Source: Limnephilus marmoratus (Eukaryota; Arthropoda; Insecta; Trichoptera; Limnephilidae). From it: a stretch of DNA of 64,000 nt. Below are positions 1-12,700 of this stretch, in pieces. Numbering within the stretch: position 1 is the first letter of the stretch; the number at the start of each line of letters is the position of its first letter. The stretch covers positions 56,689,819 to 56,753,818 of the forward strand of contig OU862908.1 in assembly GCA_917880885.1 (NCBI GenBank), given 5' to 3'. A model generated the notes under the pieces. That model saw nothing but the letters and a program-made list of their open reading frames with translations. It ran no database searches and was not told where the DNA came from. Both the position numbers and the translations under genes were made by a program.

Positions 1-125
1 CCAATCTCCAATTCCCCAATTGGGGAGAGGAAGGAAAAGGTGGGGAAGTACATGGCTGAGGCTGAAGGTAAATACCTAGTAGCACTGTTCCAGGCGGTTG
101 GGACTCTTGTGCGGTATTCACACTA
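1..125 (-). repeat. Fragment of a dispersed SINE-like repeat body
   Basis: The phrases GGGGAAGTAC, GAGGCTGAAGGTA and GTTGGGACTCTTGTG recur in the repeat copies at 3136-3420 and 35083-35470. The copy is cut by the window edge and has lost its tRNA-like head. It lies upstream of the first readable transporter exon. Confidence 0.5.
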
Positions 126-666
126 AAAAACAAATGGTTTCAGTTCTTTGATTATGACTTTGATCATGTTCAGTTTATGTCCAGTTGCTGAGCCAAGGTC
201 GGGTTATTTCACATAAATTCAAATAATGTAACATTGCCATCTAATGGCCATTCAGCGCCATTTTGTTTTTTTGACAGTTGCAATTGACAAATGCGATTCT
301 AAGCCCATTTCAGCATTTAAAAAATTCTGATTAGCAGAAAAGGACAACTATCATGTTGTTAAGCTTGTCAGCTTATTACAATTTGATGAAAAACCACCCA
401 CATTTTATAGAAACGCACAAAGAGACCTTTCAAATGTCAAAAAAAAACAAAATGGCGTTTGATCATAATATTACAATTAAATTTCTGTATAACAACTGGT
501 CCTAAGTATCTGCACACTGATTTTCATATTTACTTTGCATTTTAATCTTGCCCCCTTTGAATCTATTCAATAATCGAATTTTCAACCATAATGTCGTGTT
601 TTTTGGTAATTTTAACTACAGTCTTCTTTCCACTGACTATACCTGATGAATATGTGTTTCTTTCAG
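126..666. other. Upstream or 5'-intron DNA of the transporter gene
   Basis: AT-rich, with no open frame that resembles a protein. It ends in a good splice acceptor (TTTCTTTCAG at 658-666), so the exon at 667 is probably not the first exon. A 5' UTR exon may lie here or left of the window. No promoter motif could be picked with confidence. Confidence 0.4.
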
Positions 667-715
667 CCTGGAATACTTATTTAGAGCAGGCGCATCGTCA
701 GGCTCTCCAATCGCC

Positions 716-3700
716 ATGTCTCAAGGCAGCAAGACGCCCCTCCTGCATCAGGGGAAGATCAACGGCAGCGGCGGAATTGACGCATACATCAGGATACCTG
801 GCTCGGACACTGATCAAGTAAGTTTCATTATACACATCATCGACGTTACAAGTGACAATCCGAAGGTGCCGGGTTCAAAACCCGGTGTGTGCATATACAT
901 TTTATTTGATTAATTTGTGTTTTTTCACCATTTATTAATTTAAAATAAAATATCGCAACGATAGTTGCAATGCCGCCTCCCCTTCCCCTACCCCTCACGC
1001 GTTCCCACTCCGCCTTTTCCCGTCCCGCGATCCCTGCCCGCGTTCCCCTCCCCCCTCCCGTGTTCCCCTCCCCTCTCCCTCATTCCCTTCCCCCCTCCTG
1101 CGTTCCGTACATTCACATCGGTACATTTTGTTTTCAAACAGCTCGCCCGCGGCCTATTAAATTATTTTATTTGCTAATTTCATAATGTTAGAGCTCACCA
1201 GTGTACATGGAAAATCTTCGCGGGCGTGCTCACAACAGCTCACCAAAGATAAATCGCAAAAAAGCGTGATAAGATTCACAACTTCTGTAGAAAAAACCCC
1301 AGTGACTATGCATCTCTCATATTCTACAAACGTTATAGAAACAACTGTAAAAAAATAATTGACAATGTTAAAAGGGATTATTACAAAAAAAAAAATCAAT
1401 GAAGCTACAGATGATAAAAAAAAAATTTGGAATATCATCAAAGATATAGCCAATATTAATAAAACTGACACACCTATTGTTAAAATTAATATCGAAGACC
1501 AAACAATACATGTAAATTCTGACCCTGAAAAAATATCTAACCATTTCAATCAATTTTTCTCCAACATTGGACCCAACTTAGCAAAAAAAATTTTAGACAG
1601 AAACAGCATCTCAGAGAAAGATCTTGCAAATAATATACCTATCAATACGTCGCTTTAGTTCGTTTTACTCCAACAGACCAAAACGTAAATCGTGAGAAAC
1701 AGCGCTGTAAAGTTTTTTTTACGAAAAAGGCATATAAAATGAAATTAGCTAAATTGTAAGTCTACTATAATGTTTTAAAGTATTACAAATTGTTTTTTTT
1801 AAGTACAATATGTTCTAAATGTATAAAATTACGCAGAAAACACGTTTTTAATTTGGATGTTGGCCAAAGTGACGAATTCTTGTTTGCGAAAGTTGGATAT
1901 TGGACAAAGGACACTGGATGTTAGACAAGAGCGCGTACTCTTGCGTGAAGTTACTTTATCTAACGTGCTTGGTATTACAGGGAGATCGAAAAGTATTTCA
2001 ATTCATTGAACTTTGATAGGTACTTATGGATTTAGCTTATGTGTCCTATGTTTTCGCGGTGAGACCTAAATATTCGGGTGTGATTTTTAAATAGTTTCTT
2101 GTAACATTACATTTTTTAGAAATAATTTGTTTCTTGGTTGGGAAACAAGTTTCAAGAGTAAGTTTTTGTAAAATAATAACATCGTAAAATCATCAATGAA
2201 AACGTACGTTTTCAGACAATTATACTTATTAAATAATGTTTCAGGCGTGTTTTATTGTTGGCTGCTAGTCATCAACCGTTAGTCATCAGATAGGTCCTAC
2301 GTTTATTAGTTATTATTTGAGAGGCGGGTATGGGTACCGCCGCTCCGGGAACCATTTATTGGATAACCAACACCTCTGTCATAGGTCACCCCAAGTGGTT
2401 CGCTACGTTTGGTGACTTAGCAAGGGTGGCCGGGTTCGTGGTGTGAGTTTTGTCTGGATCCTGGCGACGGATGCGTCTGCCCACCAACTGCGTGGCAGGC
2501 CGGATCGGGAAAGACTGGTTGAGGAAGATCTGTAGACCTCTCCAGCAGGACTCTCGGAACATCGCTTTACCCGCAGTGGGGAGGGATTGATTCATACGTG
2601 CGTCACTCCTTGACACACTGACTCCCAGATTCCTACCCACCCCTCATACCTTTTTCTTCCCACAAATTCCTCTACTTCCTTCCCAAAAATGACATAGGCC
2701 CTGAGGGGAATTATTTTCCTCAGGGCCTCCTGTGTGGAGCTGTGAAAAGGTCTCCCCAAGTGGTTCGCTACGTTTGGTGACTTAGCAGGAGTGCCTGGGT
2801 TCATGGGGTGAGGTTTTTCCAGGTCTTGACGGCGGATGAGTCTGCCCACCAGCTGCGTGGCGGGCCGGATCGAGAGAGACTGCGTGAAGGAGTCCTTTGG
2901 ACCTTTCCAGCCGGACTCTCTCGACCCCACTGCCTTGCACCGCAGTTGGAAGGACAGTTTCTTACGTCCGTCACTCCTATACACCCTAACCCTCAGATTC
3001 CTACCCACCCCTCATTCCTATTTCCATCCAAGAACTTCGTATTCTTTCTTTTCTACGGCATATAAATCGGAGATTTTGTATGATCAGACCCGAGAGGTTG
3101 GATTGATTTACGTGACTTTATTTTTATGTTAATACTGCACAAGAGTCCCAACCGCTCCCAACCGCCTGGACCAAGTCAGGCTATACATAGCATACCCAAT
3201 TTTGTGAGGCTGGATGTAGCGGGAAGGGGATGCAGTTATGAAGGTTTATAAGTACCTGGCTATTCAGATCGAGTCAACAACCAGGGCTAAAGCCATTTCA
3301 AGCAATGCTTCAATTCGAAATGGCGGTCTTACATCGGGGTGATACTGAGAGTATCTTCCACTCTGGAACGTGTCGCAAATACAGCATGTATATATATTTA
3401 TATGTATATTTTTTTTATTGATTTGTGTTATTTCACTATTTAAACATACAAAAACACATATACACGTACGTTTTTTTAATGGTTAAAGTTGTGACATATG
3501 TATATATATTTTTAGATTAGCTCCACACAGGTGGCCCTGAGGAAAATAATTTCACTTTGGAGGAGTCTTTATAAGGAAGGTAAGGATAGGAAATTTGGGA
3601 AGAAAAAGGGTATGAGGGGTGGGTAGGAATCTGGGGGTCAGTGTGTCCGGGAGTGACGGACGTATGAATCCATCTCTCTAATTGCGGTGCAAGGCGAGAG

Positions 3701-6700
3701 TCGGGAGAGTCCGGCTGAAAAGGTCAAAAAGCCTCCCTTAACCGGTCTCTCTCTCGCCACGCAGCAGGTGGGCAGTCGTATCCGCCGCCAAGACCTGGAC
3801 GAACTTTACCCCATGATCCCGGGCACCCTTGCTAAGTCACCAAACGTAGCGAACCACTCGGGGTGACCTATGGCAGAGATGGTGGTTATCCAATCAATGG
3901 TTCCCGGGACGGCGGTACCCATACCCGCCCCCAAAATAAACAAATCTATCAAAATAAAAATTACTTGTGCACGATGGGATTGAAATTTGCGACATCCGGA
4001 TCGCTAGTTGAGAGTCTTACCCCTCGACCACAGGAGGCCGTCGTGTGATAACAGAAGTGTAGTATCCAACATTTTAAAATAAAAAGTTAACTCGAAGGAT
4101 TTTGAAACACAATAGATAGCTACAAGATCTTTATAAATGTGTAAAACAATAGACGACGAGTTCTTTTTAAAAATGATCCTATGTTCGAACACATGGGATG
4201 TGATCTTAGAGTAGTGATTTACGTCTATTACACAATACAGACTTGTAAAAAAAGAGGTCATAAAATAATCCTAACCACTAACCACATTTTTAGCTTCATA
4301 ACAAATGTATTCCATTATTTGGGGTACCACTTAGTTGGGCCAAATTATTAGAAGGGTTACAAAAGGGGCTGAAATAAAAGAACTGGAAATTGATCTAGGT
4401 AAAAAAAGTCAAATGAATGGGATACCTAATCATTAAAAATGTGCGAATAGTAATAACTTTTTTATTGACAATCCAAAGCTCGAACAAAATAAAACTCGAA
4501 TAGGTAAGAAATAAACAAACACATAAGAAATATGAGGCACTCAATGTATAAAATAATAGAAATGCTTTCATTGTCATTCGGTGTACAATTCCTCCATGAA
4601 GATTTCAATAATAAGATATTTATAGGTACACAAATACAACTGTTCTTTGGCACTAAATATACCAAAAATGTTTTCATTGTTACACTAAGATTTGTTTGAT
4701 TAAAATAATAAGATACTTTAGGCATTAAATGTACCAAAAACAAAAACTTCTTTATTTCCTCATTCTAATAATTAACTTTTTTTTTTATTTTTTTTTTTAT
4801 TAGTAATAGAAAGTACATAAATTACAAATAAATTTTATACAGTAATTAATTACATAGTAGAATATTTGATGTACCCCCATAATTAAGCAAGGCTTGTATG
4901 TACGTACATGATTTAAATATCTCAGGTAGAATTCTGACACAAATATTTGGTAGATAAACACATAAATATTAGGTACTAAAAGCAAAAAAAAAACTCCTGG
5001 ATTGTCTTTATTTTAATAATTGTGTTTTGTATTATCAATTTGGGAGGCGGGATTGGGTACCGCCGCCCCGGGAACCATTTATTGGATAACCACCATCTCT
5101 GCCATAGGTCACCCCGAGTGGTTCGCTACGTTTGGTGATTTAGCAGGGGTGCCCGGGTTCATGGGGTGAGGTTTGTCTAGGTATTGCAGGCGGATGACCA
5201 GGACACACTGAACCCCAGATTCCTACCCACCCGTTAAACCCTTTTCCTTCCCAGAACTCTCCTCTCCCTCCTTTCCCAAAAAAACCCTCCACACAGCATC
5301 CCCAAAGATGACATAGGCCCTGAGGGAAATTATTTTCCTCAGGGCCTCCTGTGTGGAGCTCATGTAAAAAAAAAAAAAAGTAGGTATTCTTACACAAAGA
5401 TTTAAATAATTAGATAAAGGTAGATAAACATGAAGCTATTACTCACTAGGTAAATGTGCCAAAAACAGAAACTCCTTCGTTGTACTTATTCGAAAAATTG
5501 CCTTGTTTTAAATATCATAAGTAGAATTTTTACATGAAGATTTGGCTGATAAATATACAGATATTTAGGAACTAAATGTACCGAAAATGAAAACTCCTTG
5601 ATTTCCTTATTCTAATTGTTGGCTTGTTTTAAGTATCTGAAGTATAATAATGCTTTCACTAAGATTTGGTGGATGGACACATATATTAGGTACTATAAAA
5701 CTTCAGTCCTTATTCTAATAATTGTGTTTTTTGAAATATCACAAGTAGGTATTTTTTTGAACAAAGATTTAAATAATTACGTAAAGGTTGATAAACATAC
5801 CGATACTACGCATTAAATGTGCTTAAAACAAAAGCTCATTCAATGTTCTTATTCTTATAATTGTTTAAAATATCATAAATAGGCATTTTTACACGAAGAT
5901 TTAAATAATTACGTATAGGTAGATAAACATACCGATACCTCTTTATACACATACGCCTTAAGGATCAAATTCCGAGTGTATTCCGTATAATGTCGTCCTT
6001 GTACTCTTCGTTAATTATTTTTCTTCAATTTCAGTCAATTCGTTTTAATATTTTAATTGGTTAAATTAAATTAAAACAGTGACGAAGGTTATTTCAAAAA
6101 TTTTAGTACGATATTTCTCCACAATATAGAACTTGGCATTTATTACAATATTTTCTCAAAAAATACACAACTTTATTATAACCACCCTGTAACGGACGAC
6201 AAGTTGAAACAATTTGCTGAGAAAATATTGTAATATTAATTATCTGTTATGTTTTCCTTAAAATTTTTTATCCTTTTCCACAGTTTACATCTTTATGCAT
6301 TTTGTCTGAAGAAATCTCCTAGAAAACCACTAAAGAAACTTGGTAACTAGCATAATCATAAGTGAAGATATTTATTTTCGTGGCGCTAAACGGACGAATG
6401 TTTGGAATGAAAGCAATCACGTGGTCCTCCGCTGCGCTGCTATTGGCTGTGTGGTCTGTTAGAGCAATACGCCCGGAACCGAGAGTTTGAATTTCGCACG
6501 TTGGCTAAGATACAGCTTGGATGTTGGAGAAATTCCTATGAAATTTGACTGAACGGCCGGTTTAAAAACGGGAGTCCTTTTGGCCAACGTGTGGATGTTG
6601 GATAAATACGCTCGAAATGTTGTTTCATTTTGGAGGACGTAAGACAAAGTGCGTTTTGAAAACCCCCTAAATAATTTTTTTAATTTTTTTTTTCACTTGC

Positions 6701-9700
6701 ATTCTATACATAAAGACTTTCTGAGAACTACTGCATACTTAACTCAATTTCGCTAAAAATGGTCTGTTGGAGTAAAACGAACTAGAGCGACGAATAGTCT
6801 GAGCTATAACCAGTTTCACTTCGCTCCCACCACTGAACTTGAAATTATAGGATTAATAACATCTCTTAAAAACAGTAACTCCACAGGAATTGATCATATC
6901 TCGACAAAAATAATCAAACACATTCAAAATTACATCGCATCCCCTCTTAAACACATAATCAACTTAAGCTTCAAAACTGGCATTTTTCCTAACTCCCTAA
7001 AACAGGCCACATTAATTCCAATCTTTAAAGCGGGAGACAAATTATTTGTAAATAACTACCGACCGATATCCTTACTAAGCATAATATCTAAAGTTGTAGA
7101 AAAAGCGGTGAAAAATAGACTCTGTAAGTTTCTTGAAGATAACAAAATATTATCTGACAATCAATACGGCTTTCGCAAAGGTAGAAGTACTTCAGATGCA
7201 ATAGCCGCCCTCACAAAGATCGTTTCCTATAATCTTGAAATTGGTCGCAAACCACTTGCTGTTATTCTCGATCTCGCAAAAGCATTTGATACGGTCTCAC
7301 ATTCATTACTGCTAAAAAAACTGCAGCAAATTGGAATAACTGAAGTAGCCTACACATGGTTTGAAAACTATCTATCAAACCGAACACAACAAACTCTCAT
7401 CCAATCTGACAAAATACATATAAGCAATAAACTATCTGTGTCCTGTGGTGTACCCCAAGGTAGCATACTAGGACCAATTCTATTTCTTATATACATCAAC
7501 TCACTATGTGCCATGAATATTGGTGGAAAAATATTATCATTAGCTGATGACACGGTCTTAATATTCGAAGATGAAACATGGCAATCAGTTATTAACAAAA
7601 CTAATAATGCTCTAATAAAAGTAAAGCATTGGCTTGACACAAACCTCCTCACACTTAACATCGACAAAACACAATATATGACATTTTCCATACGCAAATA
7701 CGATATACCCAACAACTGCCCTAAACCAATCATCCACTCGTGTCCACTCAATTTAGACAATCCGGAAACCACATCTAATATTAATTGTACGTGTTCGACC
7801 CTCAAATCATCAAAAATAGTTAAATATTTGGGAATAATCATAGACAACCAACTACGTTGGGAAGCTCACATCGGTGACACAGTAAAAAAACTTCGTAAAC
7901 TCTGCCATATATTCTACTCCCTTAGGTCTATCTTAGATTTACAGACTCTAAGAAGCGTATACTTTGCCCTTTTCCAATCCATAGCAATATACGGTATAGT
8001 GGGATGGGGTGGTTGTGCTGAATCCATTATTAGACCAATTATTTTAGTTCAAAAACTAATTCTGAGAATTATATTTAAATGTCAACCTACCCATCCGTCA
8101 AATGAACTCTTTGCAAAAATCAGGGTCTTAGATATTCGACAGCTATTTACTAAAACAAGCATTTGTTATATACGAAAAAATAATCTACTAATTGCTCCAC
8201 AACATCAAGCACACACCCGCTTTTCATCAAACCTGGGTTGCGTGGTCCCAAAAACTAACACCTCATTCGCTCAACGACAATTCTGGTTCATCGCTCCTAA
8301 AATATATAATGCTCTGAGTACTGACATAAAGTCAAGTAATTCTAATTCTCTTTTTATAACACGTGTACAACATTGGATTTTTGAAAGGGGACGAACGCAC
8401 TTTAAAGAATTCATGAGTTCTAACACTACATTTCAATTATTAATTTTTGCATTTCAAAATTTTAATTTCCATTTGTATTTCTATTTTACTTTAAAATGTT
8501 GTTATTTTTTTCTCTTAGTTTTTCACTAAATTTATATATGTTTTTAATTTTGATTTATATAATTATATGTTTTAATTTATACAGAACACTTGAGTTCTTA
8601 ACATTTAATTTTTATTATTAATTTTTGTATTTCAAAATTTGAATTTGAATTTTCATTTTTACTTTTCTTTAAAATATGGTCTTTTTTTTTCTCTTTAGTT
8701 TTAAGTATTTCTTAATATTTTTTGAAATGTTAAAATATCAAATGTACGACTACAACAACACGGGCTTAGCCTGGTGTGGTAGCCAAAAAAAACCCAAATA
8801 TCTGTTACTAATAAAAAATATATGAAATAAAAAAAAAAAAATAAAAATAAAAATTGGATGAATAGTTTAGAAAAAAATTTCATAACGCCATAAAAATCTC
8901 ATATTTCACTATTTTTTATCTCACTATTATATATAGATCCCTTCGCGGGCATGCGCACATCAAATCCCCAAAGTTTCATTGCAATCGGATGAATGGTGTA
9001 GGAAATAATTTCATAACGCCAGAGCTCACCACTATACTATGTATATAGAAACCATCACGGGTGTGCAATTCACCAAAATTTCATCGCAATCGGATGAACG
9101 GTGTAGGAAATAATTTCATGACGCCAGAGCATTGACGTATGAAGCGCCAGAGTGAATGCATCATACCTTTTGCGAGATTAAAACCATGGAAATCTCCCTT
9201 TCTTTTGAAATACCATATTACCTGAGGTAAAAGTTTTTTTCGTTATGCCCTTCGACCAAATATAATCTTGGTCGAAGGTTATGCCCACTTACTCTGGACA
9301 AGAAAATTCACAATGAAATTATCGATAATTTCAATAATGTAAAAAATTTTTACATTTTAGAAAATCGTTTCATTGTTAAATCAAAATTTGTTTAAATACT
9401 TACTTAACCGCTGCACTTTTAAAGACATTGATTAGATCGATGGAAATTACACTTCGTTCCACTTTTGCAAAGACATTGATTAGATAGATGGAAATTACAC
9501 TTCGTTCCACTTTTGAAAAGACATTGATTAGATAGATGGAAATTACACTTCGTTCCACTTTTGCAAAGACATTGATTAGATAGATGGAAATTACACTTCG
9601 TTCCACTTTTGCAAAGACATTGATTAGATAGATGGAAATTACACTTCGTTCCACTTTTGCAAAGACATTGATTAGATAGATGGAAATTACACTTCGTTCC

Positions 9701-12700
9701 ACTTTTGAAAAGACATTGATTAGATAGATGGAAATTACACTTCGTTCCACTTTTGCAAAGACATTGATTAGATAGATGGAAATTACACTTCGTTCCACTT
9801 TTGCAAAGACATTGATTAGATAGATGGAAATTACACTTCGTTCCACTTTTGAAAAGACATTGATTAGATAGATGGAAATTACACTTCGTTCCACTTTTGC
9901 TACAAGAATCAACTATTTACGAGAGAGATGCATTTAAGTTCCATTTTTATTGAAAATTCAAAATATCCTTTGTTAAACAGTCTTGTGCTGCCATTTAGAT
10001 TTTTAAAATTTATTATGGAGTGATGTTTGCGAAAGGTTTTGCTTCAATCTAAAAATGAACAAAACATTTAAATAATTCAAACTAAGAACCAAATAACCAA
10101 TTTTATCACGGACATATGAATATATCTGGACCTGCCCTAAGTGATAAAAACATATTATTTCCCCCTCCACATGGCGCCGGCTGTAGCTCCTCCTTGGAAC
10201 CGGCTCGCTCCATGGGGAGGGGATATAGCCTCGCTTGAATCTAAAATGTGTGACGTCATCATTCTTGCCGTGAACAGCGAGAAGCTGACATCCATACATT
10301 TAACGAAATAACGGCAGCTTGTGCTATACAATATATCTACGTATCAATATGCACATAGCGCATGTGGGCGGTACTCCAATGTGCTCGTCGCTGGTTACAG
10401 GGGTAAGTAAATTATGAAACATTTGTAAAAGTGTTTTAACTAAACACGGCAAGAAAATATTGATATGTGTATTGGCGCGAGTCTTTTTGGGGCGAGCATT
10501 TGGCCTTAGCAAATAAGTTTTGAATGTGGCAAGCAATTCGCGCTCCCATGTAAAAAGGTCTATTCATTCAAAGCAGATTTTGCTTTTAAGAACTAAATGG
10601 TGATATTGTAATGCGAGATGCCTATATACTGTCAGATTGATTGTTCAACGAATGACAGTCATCTTTCCCCTCTCGCTCTCCATAGTTTGGTTTTACCCCT
10701 CATCTGTAACTGCTTGTCTATCCATTTGGATGTCTATGAATTTTATTCATGTTCCCCGAAATATATCACAGTTGTTTTCTGTGGTTAAAGTTGAAATAAG
10801 ATGTAATTTCCATAATCTGTGCTGCGGTTAAGGGGGCGTTCAAGTATTACGTAATGCAATTTTTGAAGATTTTTGATCCCCGCTCCCCCACATGTAACGC
10901 GCTGTAACGTTTTTCCGTCCTCCCCCCCGCACACCCCCAAAACGTTACGTAACACTTAAGTGACAATTTTTACCTGAAAGTCACAATTAAGTTGCGCAAA
11001 GTACTGGAAAGTTGCTTAAATACTTTTTTCTTGTTTTAATCGCGTTTGCGGTAATAAATAAAACAAGAGATTTCGAGAACGAAAAGGATTGCCAACTTGG
11101 AAGATTTTAATTCCCTATTTTTTTTTATCGAAATAAAGAAAAACCTGTTACGTAACGCGTTGTTCAAACCCCCCCCCCTCGTAACGCACAGTAACGTTTC
11201 ACAAGACCCCCCCCTCCCCCCCCAAGTGCATTACGTAACACTTGAACGGCCCCTAAGTAAATATTTACCAAAATTTGTTCTGTTCTTTTTATTGGGAATT
11301 GGGTGGGAAAGCTGTTCTTGTTCTACGGGTATTTAAAAGGAAGATCAGAGGAACTAGCGTCATTGATCCCTTCGGCACTGGTGCATAGTCGGGAAATGCG
11401 CCAATGGTCGTTTCTATGACTCGTTCTTTAGTTCAACAGCTCGGCTGTGGAACTATTTTCCAGCCCCTGTGTTTCCTCCCTCCAACAACATGGGTCTCCC
11501 AAGGTCACTCCTTCCTCTCCTCAAAAATACACTCCCCACTGCACCCCCAAGGATGATGTAGGCTCTGAGGGAAAATATTTTCCTCAAGGCCTCCTATGTG
11601 GAGTTATGTGGAGTAATATTCTATCCATTAATAAGATTCAATCATTCAATTATTTCAGTTTTCGATATCGTCATAAAAAAATCCTTTCACCGAAGAATTT
11701 CAGAAGAAAATAATTCGAAATTAACATGGTTTGTTTCAGGATAGTGTGGATGCAGAAGGATTACTCTCATCGGTGCCTTTCTTCGAGAATTACAAATATT
11801 CAATGGAGCACAAGAGGAAACAGAGTTCCTTGGTGACAGTGTAAGTTTACTTCCTGATTTGATAATAATGTCTAACTTACTTCATTTTTATAAACAAATA
11901 ATATTTATCGCTATTATCTCTTAATTCAAGTACAGTTTTCTTATGCACTCATATTTATATAAATAAAATGCTATAACGTCTGTAAATATTAATGATTTGT
12001 TTTGGATGATGAAATAACATGGTGACATTTCTTCATGCAACAATGACGTCACAAATGTCTACAAAATATATAATAAAAGTACATTATTATAAATATGTAT
12101 TACATTTGCATTAAGGACTTGCTTATTTAATAACGGGTCAGTACAATAACTTTACGAAATATGTGGCAGTGGTCCACAGGTCATAAGTTCAGTACAAAAC
12201 TTGGATGAGAGCAAATATTATGGAGAATAGTGATGTGGCAGGTTTTTCACAAAAAAATTCATAAGAAATTTTAATATTTGGACTTCCCATAGAGAACAAT
12301 ATGCCTTTAGTATTGTCCTTGTTGGGAATAAGATTGTTTGAAATGGCTTTTACTATTAATTTATTACAAGGTATGCATTGACTTTTCTCTTCTTACATCC
12401 CTCTTCCCATCCCCACCAGTAAGTAGTACCTTTTGCTTTACAACATTCCTTGATAAATTGGCAGTGCCATTGTCCAACTGCCGTCGGGCAGTGGAATTCT
12501 TGTGTAATGTCACATTAAAAATATGCAGTAAATACAATTTAAATATATTTGTTTAACCCATTATGTACAATTTTTCTTTTGACCAGGAAAAAATCATGAA
12601 TGACCCGAAGGGGGGTCACTTGAGTCCCCAACATATCTCTCAATATTTCTTTTATCCTTTCCGATAACACTCGGATATAATTTTTATTTTCCAACAAAGC

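Larger units (their letters stand above)
1648..6792. mobile_element. 5.1-kb DNA element with terminal inverted repeats and no transposase
   Basis: The ends are inverted copies of about 32 bases: CGTCGCTTTAGTTCG at the left, CGAACTAGAGCGACG at the right, both continuing inward with TTTTACTCCAACAGACC or its complement. The flanks carry AATA at 1644-1647 and 6793-6796. GGATGTTGG-type motifs sit near both ends (1854, 1891, 6516, 6590). No frame inside resembles a transposase, so it is non-autonomous. It holds five SINE-like or hairpin-ended repeats and a decayed tandem array. A 4-bp duplication with these ends does not match a superfamily I recognise. Confidence 0.8.
1259..8850 (+). mobile_element. 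5'-truncated non-LTR retrotransposon (LINE), interrupted by a 5.1-kb insert
   Basis: LINE sequence occupies about 1259-1647 and 6793-8850. The second part encodes a reverse transcriptase with Jockey/CR1-like motifs. An A-rich stretch at 8829-8850 forms the 3' end. The element landed in a C-rich-headed repeat and was later split by the inverted-repeat element at 1648-6792, which duplicated AATA. The 5' end lacks the endonuclease domain. The left part begins with the linker between endonuclease and RT and needs one frame slip at the A-run near 1384-1394. Confidence 0.8.

Noticed and set aside
7368..7847. 159-codon minus-strand ORF
   Set aside because: It is antisense to the LINE reverse transcriptase core.
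9420..9902. CRISPR array
   Set aside because: The repeats are contiguous without spacers, and the genome is an animal one.
9400..9912. 170-codon minus-strand ORF of 16-residue repeats as a protein
   Set aside because: It is explained by a 48-bp tandem repeat whose length is a multiple of three; flanking sequence adds no protein-like region.
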